From NCBI RefSeq assembly GCF_004348345.1, contig NZ_SMJZ01000007.1, forward strand, positions 1 to 64,000: a stretch of 64,000 nt of DNA, written 5' to 3'. Of the stretch, positions 53,398 to 60,750 are shown in pieces; the first letter of the stretch is position 1; every line of letters starts with the position of its first letter. The notes under the pieces were generated by a model. That model was not told the origin of the DNA. It made no database searches and worked only from the letters and a program-made list of their open reading frames with translations. Origin of the DNA: Nonomuraea longispora (GTDB taxonomy: Bacteria > Actinomycetota > Actinomycetes > Streptosporangiales > Streptosporangiaceae). A program made the position numbers and the translations under genes.

Positions 53398-53435
53398 CCC
53401 GGATGGCCGAATGGACGCGGGCGGACGCGGGCGCG

Positions 53436-53690
53436 CTACGTCCCGCCCGGCAGCACGACGCGGTCCAGCGTGTACGGCGTCGGCTCCAGCGCGTCGGACA
53501 TGATCGCCTCCATCACCGGCAGCGGGACGAGACAGTCGGCGCAGGCGTCCGCGCCCGCCACGATCTCGACCACCACCCGGTTCCCGCCGGTCAGCGTCCA
53601 GCTCAGCGCGTAGCCGTCGGACGCCATCAGCTCGCGGAACTTCTCGAACGCGCGGTCCAGGACCGCGCCCTCCTCCGCCGGGCTAGACAT
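53436..53690 (-). CDS. Small CxxC protein, NifU C-terminal-like
   Basis: 84 aa. Two cysteines in ACADCLVP (residues 50 and 53) sit after a beta strand (VVVEIVAGAD) and before a helix, like the CxxC of NifU/Nfu iron-sulfur scaffold domains, but similarity is limited. The start overlaps the stop of the 369-aa gene by 8 bp, so it is the last gene of the UGSC operon. A thiol-redox or metal role with UGSC protein is inferred from context only. Confidence 0.6.
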   Translation of the reverse strand: MSSPAEEGAVLDRAFEKFRELMASDGYALSWTLTGGNRVVVEIVAGADACADCLVPLPVMEAIMSDALEPTPYTLDRVVLPGGT

Positions 53691-54792
53691 CGAGGTCCTT
53701 GACCTGGGCGATCGACGGGGTGTCCCCGCGCATGCCGAACGTCTCGATGACGGTGGAGACGCCCGCGTTGCCGGCCCCGGCGACCATCACCACGATCGAG
53801 GACGGCGTCTTCAGCGCGGGCACCCTGTCCGGGGTGTCCGAGGCGCTCGCCTGGTCGGGAACGGCGTCCGGGTGACCGGCCGGTAGCCTCCAGCGGGTGT
53901 GCCGCGACAGCGCGTCCTTGCCGACCGCGGCGAGCTCGGCCCGGGAGTTGACGGCGTTGTCGAAGATGTGCCGGCGCACGTCGTCCTTGCTCCAGCCCGC
54001 CCCGCCGAACAGGGCCGCGTGCTCGGGGCCGAGAACGACGAGGGCGCTGCTGGTCTCGTGGATCAGGGAGCCGGTCCTGCGGATCGAGTTCGCCAGGTCC
54101 AGGCCGAGCTGCTCGGGCCGGCCGGTATGGCGGGCCTCGATGTGCATGCACGACCTGAAGACCATCGCGGTCACGGCACTGGAGGACGGGTCGAAGCCGT
54201 GCTCGGCGTGCAGGGGCTCCCACGGGCTCTCCTCCTCGTTCTCCCCGATGCAGGCGGAGTACTTGCCGAGTGTGGCCTGCGTGGCCTGGTCGAGCTGGTG
54301 CGGGCGCAGGCCGAAGGCGTTGATGGCGGTCAGCCGGACGGCGCGGCCGATGGTCGCGTTGGCGCGGAAACCCGAGCCGAAGACGTTGCCCCTGCTGTTG
54401 AGAGCGATCCGCTCGCGCACGGGCCCGTTGACGATCAGCAAGGGGGCTGTGCCCGTGGTGCTCTGCCAGATCCCCCTCTTCGGGTACGGCTCCTTGGCGA
54501 CGGCCTCCCACGCGGCCAGCACCACGGGGAAGTATTCCGGCAGGCAGCCGGCCATGGCCGCGTTGATGGCGGCGAGCCGGACGGTGAGCCGGCGGTTCAG
54601 GTGCGGCATGGTGAGGAGCACCTCGTCGGGGTCGGCGGCGGTGCTCGCCAGGAACTCGGCGAGGTAGGACTCGGTCACCGGGACCACCGGCAGGCCGTCC
54701 GTCCACTCCTGCCGGGCGTAGTACTCCATGGCCGAGCGGATCTCCGCGGCGTCGGCCCGCGGAGCGCCGGCCGTCGTGCTCTGTGTGCTCAT
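53683..54792 (-). CDS. UGSC-operon protein of unknown function (369 aa)
   Basis: I recognise this as the regular neighbour type of UGSC-family proteins, but not a defined enzyme. It is soluble with no signal peptide. Notable blocks are EWTDGLPVVPVTESYL, TMPHLNRRLTVRLAAINAAMAGCLPEYFPVVLAA, TTGTAPLLIVNGPV and RGNVFGSGFRANATIGRAVRLTAINAFG, all strongly suggestive of a conserved active-site region. Cys residues occur at AGCLPEY, SACIGENEE and SCMHIEARH. It starts 9 bp after the UGSC gene stop and overlaps the small CxxC gene, giving a tight three-gene operon. Confidence 0.75.
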   Translation of the reverse strand: MSTQSTTAGAPRADAAEIRSAMEYYARQEWTDGLPVVPVTESYLAEFLASTAADPDEVLLTMPHLNRRLTVRLAAINAAMAGCLPEYFPVVLAAWEAVAKEPYPKRGIWQSTTGTAPLLIVNGPVRERIALNSRGNVFGSGFRANATIGRAVRLTAINAFGLRPHQLDQATQATLGKYSACIGENEEESPWEPLHAEHGFDPSSSAVTAMVFRSCMHIEARHTGRPEQLGLDLANSIRRTGSLIHETSSALVVLGPEHAALFGGAGWSKDDVRRHIFDNAVNSRAELAAVGKDALSRHTRWRLPAGHPDAVPDQASASDTPDRVPALKTPSSIVVMVAGAGNAGVSTVIETFGMRGDTPSIAQVKDLDV

Positions 54793-54801
54793 CGCCGCCT
54801 C

Positions 54802-55341
54802 TCAGGAGTCCACGCCGAGGATGCGCAGCACCTCGGGCATCACGGCCCGCGCGCGCTCACGGATCTGCTTCTCGTCAAGGCTGGCCACGGGGTGCCGGGC
54901 GGCGGCGAACGCGTACCCGGGGAAGCCCTGGACCTTGGCCATGGCGCCGCCGGACACCAGGAACGAGTCCGAGACGACGCTCACGGCGGGCGTCCCCAGC
55001 CGTTCCAGCAGGATCCCGTCCGCGACGGTCGCCGCGCTGCACGATCCGCAGTCACCGACGGCCGTCACCACCACGTCGCATTCGCCGGCGATCCGCTTGA
55101 GCAGGTCGTCCGCGGCCGGCATGCCGAAGTAGTCCTTGGTGTACAGGATGGACGTGCCCGCGCCCGCGCGGCCGCGCAGCTCGGCGTGGATCTCCCGCAG
55201 CAGCGGCACGGCGTTCGGCTTGGTGTTGTCCAGCAGGCCGACGGTCAGCCCGCGCAGGCCCGGCGGCCGTGGCGCCAGCGTGTCGTCGGCGGCCCTGTCG
55301 TCAAGGCCCGTGGGGTCGAGCAGCTTCTCCGGTCCTGTCAT
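54802..55341 (-). CDS. UGSC family protein (cysteine form)
   Basis: 179 aa. The hallmark is C98-G-S-C101 in VTAVGDCGSCSAAT, the position where selenocysteine (U-G-S-C) occurs in some homologues. Here both codons are TGC. The N-terminal VGLLDNTKPNAVPLLREIHAELR block and the TVADGILLERLGTPAVSVVSDSF segment are typical. The family is likely redox-active or thiol-dependent; the substrate is unknown. The start MTGPEK at 55341 has GGAGG upstream. First gene of the operon, divergent from an IclR-family regulator with a palindrome between. Confidence 0.85.
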   Translation of the reverse strand: MTGPEKLLDPTGLDDRAADDTLAPRPPGLRGLTVGLLDNTKPNAVPLLREIHAELRGRAGAGTSILYTKDYFGMPAADDLLKRIAGECDVVVTAVGDCGSCSAATVADGILLERLGTPAVSVVSDSFLVSGGAMAKVQGFPGYAFAAARHPVASLDEKQIRERARAVMPEVLRILGVDS

Positions 55342-55450
55342 GTCCCCGACGCCTCCAGGTCGTACGGTCGGTGCGCGTCGCCGTGTCCCCGTGAACACGA
55401 CTCCCGTCGCATGAAACCTCGCTCGACCCGCCGCCGGAGGCCAGCTACCT

Positions 55451-55465
55451 TTCCGCATACCGGAA
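55451..55465. promoter_or_regulatory. Probable IclR operator TTCCG-N5-CGGAA
   Basis: A 15-bp inverted repeat between the divergent UGSC operon and the IclR gene, 25 bp before the regulator ATG. Short palindromes of this TTCCG/CGGAA type are common IclR-family targets. Confidence 0.55.
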
Positions 55466-55489
55466 GCCCGGATCGGGAGGAGCGGCGAC

Positions 55490-56263
55490 ATGGCGGACGA
55501 GCGGCGTTCGGTCCTCCGGCGCGCGCTGCGCGTCCTCGAGACGGTGAGGGACGCGGGAGGCGGTCTCAGCCTGTCCGGCATCAGCCGCCGTTCCGGCGTG
55601 CCGCTCACCACCACGCACCGGATCGTCGCCGAGCTGCACGAGTGGGGCGCGCTCGAACGCGACGACGCCGGCGGCTACCGGATCGGGCTGCGGCTGTGGG
55701 AGGTGGCGGCGGGCACCCCCCGGTCGGTGGGGCTGCAGCGAGTCGCCCTGCCGTTCATGCTGGACCTGTTCGAGACGACCCACCGCGGCGTGCACCTGGC
55801 GGTCAGGGAGAAGGACCAGGTCGTGTTCGTCGAGCGGTTCCTGAGCTCCGAGACGGCCACCGACCGCACCTGGGTGGGCGGGCGCTACGAGCTGCACTCC
55901 ACCGCGATCGGGCTGGTCCTGCTCGCCCACGCGCCGCGGGAGTTGCAGGAGGAGATCGTGACCGGGCCGCTGACGATGCCGGGCTGGAGCTCCCCGATCA
56001 CCGAGCACGAGCTTCGCCGGACCCTGGCCGGCATCCGCCGTACGGGTTACGCGACCACCCCGATCCGCCAGGAGCACCGGTCCGTGGCCGCGCCCATCCA
56101 CGGCTCCGGCGGCACGGTGGTGGCCGCGTTGTCGCTGATCCTCCCGCTGACGGAGTCGTACGGACCGCGACTCGCCCACCTACAGGGCACGGCCAGGGGC
56201 GTCTCGCGGGCACTGGGCGCCCCGCAGGCCCGCTCCTGTTCCTCCGCCGGCGTGCGGAAATAG
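55490..56263 (+). CDS. IclR-family transcriptional regulator
   Basis: 257 aa. The N-terminal winged HTH (RALRVLETVRDAGGGLSLSGISRRSGVPLTTTHRIVAELHEWGALERD) is followed by the IclR effector domain (about 80-245). GGGAGGAG at 55475-55482 sets the ATG. It is divergent from the UGSC operon, which it likely controls through the palindrome at 55451. The aromatic catabolic genes follow convergently, and a role there is possible too, since many IclR regulators respond to aromatic acids. Confidence 0.93.
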   Translation: MADERRSVLRRALRVLETVRDAGGGLSLSGISRRSGVPLTTTHRIVAELHEWGALERDDAGGYRIGLRLWEVAAGTPRSVGLQRVALPFMLDLFETTHRGVHLAVREKDQVVFVERFLSSETATDRTWVGGRYELHSTAIGLVLLAHAPRELQEEIVTGPLTMPGWSSPITEHELRRTLAGIRRTGYATTPIRQEHRSVAAPIHGSGGTVVAALSLILPLTESYGPRLAHLQGTARGVSRALGAPQARSCSSAGVRK

Positions 56264-56274
56264 GCCCGCCCGCG

Positions 56275-56982
56275 TCACGCGGCGGCGACCCGCAGCAGCA
56301 GCTCCGCCAGCTCACCCGGCGCGGTCACCATCGCCTCGTGGCCGGTGGCGATCTCGTGGACCGGCCAGCCGCGGGCGGCGGCCCGCTCGGCCTGCGGCGT
56401 GAACACCCGCATCCAGTCGGTGCACTCGACGAACGCCGCCGGGACCTGCTCCCCCTTGCCGCTCAACCGCAGCGGCTCGGTGTAGGTGAGCCACGGGTGC
56501 GGGGTGAGCCGCGGGGTGAGCCAGTCGAGATCGGCCTGCTCGGTGACGCCCAGGACGCTCAGCGAGCGCACGGGGATCAGCCAGCCGAACCCCGGCCCGG
56601 CCACCGACTCCCGGTAGTGCCCGGCAACGGTGGCGGGCAGCAGGTCGATCGCTGCCTCGCCGTCCTCGCCCACGAAGGCGTCGAGGTGCACGCGCCTGGC
56701 CAGGCGCTCACCGACGCGGTCGGCCACGCCCGAGACGACCTGCCCGGCGTAGCTGTGGCCGACGAGCACCACGTCGCGGGCGTCGTACGCCTCGATGAGC
56801 GCCACGACGTCCTGGACGTGGGTGGCGAGCCCGACCTGCGGGTGCAGCACGTGCGCGCGGTCGCTGAGGCCGGTCAGGGTGGGGGTGTGGACGTCGTGGC
56901 CGGCGGCGCGCAGCAGCGGGGCCACCCGCTGCCACGCCCAGCCGCCGTGCCAGGCCCCGTGGACCAGCACGAAGGTGCTCAC
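56275..56982 (-). CDS. Alpha/beta hydrolase
   Basis: 235 aa. Start HGAWHGGW is the oxyanion/N-terminal motif of the esterase/methylesterase-like group; the nucleophile is Ser in GHSYAG (about residue 75) and the His in ATGHEAM near the C-terminus (about 215). The substrate is unknown. It lies 125 bp downstream of ligB on the same strand and could hydrolyse an aromatic ester or a ring-cleavage product, though the gap leaves co-transcription open. The GTG start is used with GAGAGGA upstream. Confidence 0.9.
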   Translation of the reverse strand: MSTFVLVHGAWHGGWAWQRVAPLLRAAGHDVHTPTLTGLSDRAHVLHPQVGLATHVQDVVALIEAYDARDVVLVGHSYAGQVVSGVADRVGERLARRVHLDAFVGEDGEAAIDLLPATVAGHYRESVAGPGFGWLIPVRSLSVLGVTEQADLDWLTPRLTPHPWLTYTEPLRLSGKGEQVPAAFVECTDWMRVFTPQAERAAARGWPVHEIATGHEAMVTAPGELAELLLRVAAA

Positions 56983-57107
56983 TGGTGCACCATCCTCTCA
57001 CCGGGCTAGCAGCGAGGAGGCTGTTGTGCAGTATGCCCCCATCACGTGCCTGCCCGCGGGCGCGCCGAACGGTGTGACTGCGGGTGTCGACTGTGCGGCC
57101 GGCCTGG

Positions 57108-57950
57108 TCATGCGTTCTCCAAGACGATCATCCCGGCTCCGGTCATCGAGGCGGGTACGAAGTAGTGCCGGTGCCTGACGACGACCTCCGGGTCGAGCGC
57201 GCCCCGCATGACCAGCCACATGATCAGCTCGGCCCCCTCCCCGCCGAAGGTCTCGACGTACTGCTCCCTGCTCCAGCCGGCGAGCTTGCCGGGGTCGTGG
57301 GCGATGTCCTGGAGGAAACGCCGGTCGGCATCCGGGTTGACGAACCCGGCACGGGCGCCCTGCAGCTGGTGGGACAGGCCGCCGGTGCCGAGCACCACGA
57401 ATCTCTCGTCGCTGTCGTAGTCCGCGATCGCCCGGCCCAGCACCTCGCCGAGCGCGTAGAGGCGGTCCGGCCGCGGGATCGGGTACTGCAGCACGTTGAC
57501 GAAGATCGGCACGACCTTCACCGGCCACGCCTCCGGCGGCCTCCCCCAGAAGAGCTCCATGGGCACCTGCAGGCCGTGGTCGACCTTGATCTCCTGAATG
57601 ATCTCCGGGTCGAAGTGGTTGTCCACCAGGGTGTCGACCAGGTGCCAGGCGAAGTCGGCCGCCCCCTCGAACGGAGGGATGGCCCGCGGCCCCCAACCCT
57701 CGTCCACCGGGTGGTACTCGGCGGCGCAGCCGACCGCGAACGTGGGCACCCGATCCAGGAACAGGGCGTTGAAGTGGTCGTTGAAGACGACGACCGCGAC
57801 GTCCGGCCGCTGCTCGCGCACCCACTCCTGGGCGGGCACGTAACCGTCGAAGAACGGTTTCCACTCGGGCGTGTCGCGCAGGCCCTTGTCCAGCGCCGCC
57901 CCGATCGAGGGAACGTGCGAGGTTCCCAGCCCCCCGACGATTCTTGCCAC
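57108..57950 (-). CDS. ligB: Protocatechuate 4,5-dioxygenase beta subunit-like (class III extradiol)
   Basis: 280 aa, LigB superfamily catalytic subunit. The Fe(II) ligands are expected in GLGTSHVPSIG (His about residue 12) and VVFNDHFNALF (His about 59) with a later Glu. TGGLSHQLQG holds the second-shell His. It opens protocatechuate, gallate or a related catechol between C4 and C5. GTG start. Three bp downstream of ligA, so both subunits are made together. It matches LigB in length. Specificity for protocatechuate versus methylgallate cannot be told here. Confidence 0.93.
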   Translation of the reverse strand: MARIVGGLGTSHVPSIGAALDKGLRDTPEWKPFFDGYVPAQEWVREQRPDVAVVVFNDHFNALFLDRVPTFAVGCAAEYHPVDEGWGPRAIPPFEGAADFAWHLVDTLVDNHFDPEIIQEIKVDHGLQVPMELFWGRPPEAWPVKVVPIFVNVLQYPIPRPDRLYALGEVLGRAIADYDSDERFVVLGTGGLSHQLQGARAGFVNPDADRRFLQDIAHDPGKLAGWSREQYVETFGGEGAELIMWLVMRGALDPEVVVRHRHYFVPASMTGAGMIVLENA

Positions 57951-57953
57951 GAC

Positions 57954-58301
57954 TCACACCTTCTTCCCGAGCCTGTCCCGCAGGAACGACTCGTGGTCCA
58001 TGCCGGCCTGGTGGGCGCCGATCTCGGTGATCCGCACGGGATCGACCGCAGAGATCTTCAGGATGAAGAACAGATTGCCGCCGAGGCGCACCATCTCCTT
58101 CCAGTCGCGCGACAAGACCGCGGCCTTCTCCTCCTCGTTCAGGCCGAACCGGTCCAGGTAGGCCGGCTCGTCGGCCTTGAACGCCGCGCGGTTGGCCGGG
58201 TCGCCCAGTCCCATGGCCATCTTGTTCATCCGGTAACCGCGAAGCTGCCGTTCGCGGTCGAGGAGGGGCGTGTCAGGTATCCGGTCCGGTTCCCCGCCCA
58301 T
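57954..58301 (-). CDS. ligA: Protocatechuate 4,5-dioxygenase alpha subunit-like
   Basis: 115 aa, all-helical LigA-type small subunit that caps the active site of LigB. The pattern RQLRGYRMNKMAMGLGDPANRAAFKADE and the YLDRFGLNEEEKAAV helix is characteristic, as is LGGNLFFILK. GGGAGAAG precedes the ATG, right after the 14-bp tandem repeats. It is in a minus-strand unit with ligB downstream and ligM upstream. Confidence 0.93.
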   Translation of the reverse strand: MGGEPDRIPDTPLLDRERQLRGYRMNKMAMGLGDPANRAAFKADEPAYLDRFGLNEEEKAAVLSRDWKEMVRLGGNLFFILKISAVDPVRITEIGAHQAGMDHESFLRDRLGKKV

Positions 58302-58316
58302 GGGCTTCTCCCTTGT

Positions 58317-58372
58317 CTTGACAGCGCCGTCTTCACAGCGCCGTCTTCACAGCGCCGACTTGACAGTGCCGG
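58317..58372. repeat. 14-bp tandem repeat array, four copies
   Basis: Four consecutive 14-bp units (58317-58330, 58331-58344, 58345-58358, 58359-58372) of type CTT(G/C)ACAGCGCCGT, decaying towards ligM. They fill most of the 95-bp gap between ligM and ligA, just upstream of the ligA ribosome site. Confidence 0.9.
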
Positions 58373-58396
58373 CTCGGCACGTCGGCTCAGCACGGC

Positions 58397-59797
58397 TCAG
58401 GCCGAGGCCGCCCGCCAGCCGCCGTCCGCGTAGATCTTCCGGGCGACCTCCGCGTACGGGACGGGGCTCACGGTGGCGCTGATCTCGACCTGGCCGTGAC
58501 CCTCGACGGTGAGCTTGTTCGAGCCGCCGTCGGGCTCGCCCCACACCAGCGACACCTGGGCGCCGGGCTCGGCGTGCTCCTCGTCGAGCATCGCCAGGGT
58601 CAGCATCTTGCGCTCGTTGGCGCTGTAGCCGATCCACGTCGAGATCCCTCCCGGCTCGCCGTGCGCCTTCACCAGGTCGTACGGGTGCATCGAGTACACC
58701 GCGGAGGGGAACTCGAACCACTTCGCCGGCAGCCCGCGTTCGAGCTGGGTGTTGACGGCCTTGAGGAAGTCGGCGTTGTCCAGCGCCAGGGTGACCTTCT
58801 TGCGGTGCGGGCCGGCCGCCTTGGCCTCCAGCGCCCCACGCCCGACGAAGTCGTGGTCGTACTTCACGAACGAGCCGTAACCGAGGTCCCACGGCGTCAG
58901 GTAGTAGTCCTCGATGTCGTCCGAGACGAAGCTGCCGCCGATGGAGGCCGCGGCCTCGTAGGAGGTGCCCGGCAGCCACTGGCGGTACGCCTTGAGCGCC
59001 TCACCGGTGTAGATCGCCGGCAGGGGCGACGGGATCCAGCCGGACTCCAGCGTGTTGGTGGAGTAGGCGCGCCCGCCGACCAGCCGCATGCCGTACTCCT
59101 CGCCGGCCTCGACCAGCGCCTGGTGCACCTCCTCGCCCTCCGCCCACGGCCCGAACAGTTCGTACCCGGGCTGCCCCGCCATGCCGTGACGCAGCGCGCG
59201 GACCTGCCGGCCCGCGATGGTCATCGTCGTCATGTGGAAGAACTTCAGCTCGGGCGCGGGCCCGCCGGTCGCCTTCTCGATCACCTTGACCGCGTTCGGC
59301 CCCTGGATCTGGTACCGGTAGTGGGTGCGGTTGAACGGGTCGGGGCGGGCCGCCGAGCGCTCGTCGAGCGTGACCGTGACGTCATGGCCGCCGGTCTCGG
59401 CGTGGTAGCGCACCCAGTTGAGTGCGGGGATGCGTCCGACCAGGTTGAAGGTGTTCTCCGCCAGGTGGAAGAGGATGCCGTCGCCGATGACGTAGCCGTC
59501 GGGGGTGCACGGCACGAACTGCTTGGCGGTGTCGACGGGGAACCTCGCGAAGCTGTTGACCCCCAGGTAGGACAGCAGCTTCAGCGCGTCGGGCCCCTCG
59601 ACCAGCAGCTCGGCCATGTGGAACGACTGGTTGAACAGCACGCACGTCTGCTGCCAGGCCAGTTGCTCGTCACGCCAGTTCGTGTACTCCGGCGGAACCC
59701 CGGGATAGACGTTCGGCCCGGCCGGGAGGTTGCGCAGATGATCCGCCACGTTGGTCGAAACGCCGTTGAGGATGTCTTGGAGGCTCTTGCCGGACAT
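58397..59797 (-). CDS. ligM: Tetrahydrofolate-dependent aryl O-demethylase (LigM-like)
   Basis: 466 aa, GcvT-like fold (folate-binding aminomethyltransferase family). LigM and DesA of Sphingobium transfer the methoxy methyl of vanillate, 3-O-methylgallate or syringate to THF. Typical blocks are NQSFHMAELLVEGPDALKLLSYL, VGDGILFHL-type, RYQIQGPNAVKVIEKATGG, GMAGQPGYELFGPW and the YSANERKMLTLAML end. The product, protocatechuate, feeds LigAB downstream, and 5-methyl-THF feeds MetF. AAGGAGAC precedes the ATG at 59797. The upstream 275-bp gap contains the shared motif at 60006-60023. Confidence 0.9.
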   Translation of the reverse strand: MSGKSLQDILNGVSTNVADHLRNLPAGPNVYPGVPPEYTNWRDEQLAWQQTCVLFNQSFHMAELLVEGPDALKLLSYLGVNSFARFPVDTAKQFVPCTPDGYVIGDGILFHLAENTFNLVGRIPALNWVRYHAETGGHDVTVTLDERSAARPDPFNRTHYRYQIQGPNAVKVIEKATGGPAPELKFFHMTTMTIAGRQVRALRHGMAGQPGYELFGPWAEGEEVHQALVEAGEEYGMRLVGGRAYSTNTLESGWIPSPLPAIYTGEALKAYRQWLPGTSYEAAASIGGSFVSDDIEDYYLTPWDLGYGSFVKYDHDFVGRGALEAKAAGPHRKKVTLALDNADFLKAVNTQLERGLPAKWFEFPSAVYSMHPYDLVKAHGEPGGISTWIGYSANERKMLTLAMLDEEHAEPGAQVSLVWGEPDGGSNKLTVEGHGQVEISATVSPVPYAEVARKIYADGGWRAASA

Positions 59798-60005
59798 GGG
59801 GTGTCTCCTTAACTGGGGGCTGCTCGCGAGGCGTCTCCGCGCCCGGGAAGAGGCGCGCGGGGCGACGCGCGTGCGCTGAGCTCCGTGCACGTGGGCGTTC
59901 GCTGGGGGCCTGGTCATGGCGGCCTGACCTGGATGTTACGCAGCGCCTGCCGGGGCACGGATTGCGCAATTGACGGCTCTTGAGGGGGTGCCGGTCCTAG
60001 GCCTC

Positions 60006-60023
60006 CTACGACAAGTGACGTAG
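60006..60023. promoter_or_regulatory. Palindromic site upstream of ligM (shared 15-mer)
   Basis: CTACG-N8-CGTAG palindrome. Its 15 bp at 60009-60023 recur exactly, inverted, at 62758-62772. It lies 209 bp upstream of the ligM start, between ligM and the response regulator stop. It is a likely binding site of the NarL-type regulator. Confidence 0.65.
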
Positions 60024-60072
60024 TCCGCGGCCAGGCGTGACCCGCCCGTCCCCGACGGGAGGGACACGACGC

Positions 60073-60750
60073 TCAGCGCGGGGGGTCGACCAGCCCTTCA
60101 CGCATGGCGACGAGCACCGCCTGCGTCCGCGAGTGCAGCCCCAGCTTGCCCAGCAGGTTGCTCACATGGGTACGCGCCGTCCGTTCGCTGATCACCAGCT
60201 TGGCGGCGATCTCACGGTTGGAGCGGCCCTCCGCGATGAGGACGAGCACGTCGCGCTCCCGGCTGGTCAGTCCCGCGACGCCGCTGTGCGGGGCGCGCAT
60301 CTTCTGGGCCAGCCGCCGCGCCACGGCGGCGTCCAGATAGACGTCGCCGTTGGCCGCGGCGTGGATCGCGGCGGCGACCTCGGACGGACCCGCGTCCTTG
60401 AGCAGGTAGCCGGCGGCGCCGTTGGCCAGCGCGGCGTGGATGCGCTCGACCTCCCCGAAGCTGGTCAGGATGACCACGCGGACGGCGGGGAACCGCTTGA
60501 CGATCTCGGCGGTCGCCTCGACGCCGTCCATCTTCGGCATCATGAGGTCCATCAGCGCCACCCGGGGCAGCGGCTGCTGCCTCACCTTGAGCGACTCCAG
60601 CAGGTCGACCGCCTCGCGGCCGTTGGCCGCCTCACCGGCGACCTCGACGTTCTCCAGAGCGTCGAGATAGGCGACGACGCCGCGCCGGACCACGGCGTGG
60701 TCGTCCACCACCAGGACTCCGATGGTGCTGTTCTCCGAGGGGGATGTCAT
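60073..60750 (-). CDS. NarL/FixJ-type response regulator
   Basis: 225 aa. Receiver domain (about 10-130) with phospho-acceptor Asp68 in ALMDLMMPKMDG, acidic pair VVDDHAV, Thr in VVILTSF and Lys in YLLKDAG. The C-terminal LuxR/NarL HTH (about 155-215) contains LTSRERDVLVLIAEGRSNREIAAKLVISERTARTHVSNLLGKLGL. Its ATG overlaps the histidine kinase stop (ATGA, 60747-60750), so the pair is translated together. It probably binds the shared 15-bp motif in front of ligM and of the kinase/metF region. Confidence 0.96.
   Translation of the reverse strand: MTSPSENSTIGVLVVDDHAVVRRGVVAYLDALENVEVAGEAANGREAVDLLESLKVRQQPLPRVALMDLMMPKMDGVEATAEIVKRFPAVRVVILTSFGEVERIHAALANGAAGYLLKDAGPSEVAAAIHAAANGDVYLDAAVARRLAQKMRAPHSGVAGLTSRERDVLVLIAEGRSNREIAAKLVISERTARTHVSNLLGKLGLHSRTQAVLVAMREGLVDPPR

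Noticed and set aside
55030-55060. Selenocysteine codon in the UGSC protein
   Set aside because: The positions of the motif read TGC, not TGA, and no SECIS-like element was needed to keep the frame open.
58317-58372. CRISPR-like array
   Set aside because: Units are contiguous 14-mers without spacers. The same applies to the 12-mers at 62630-62690.
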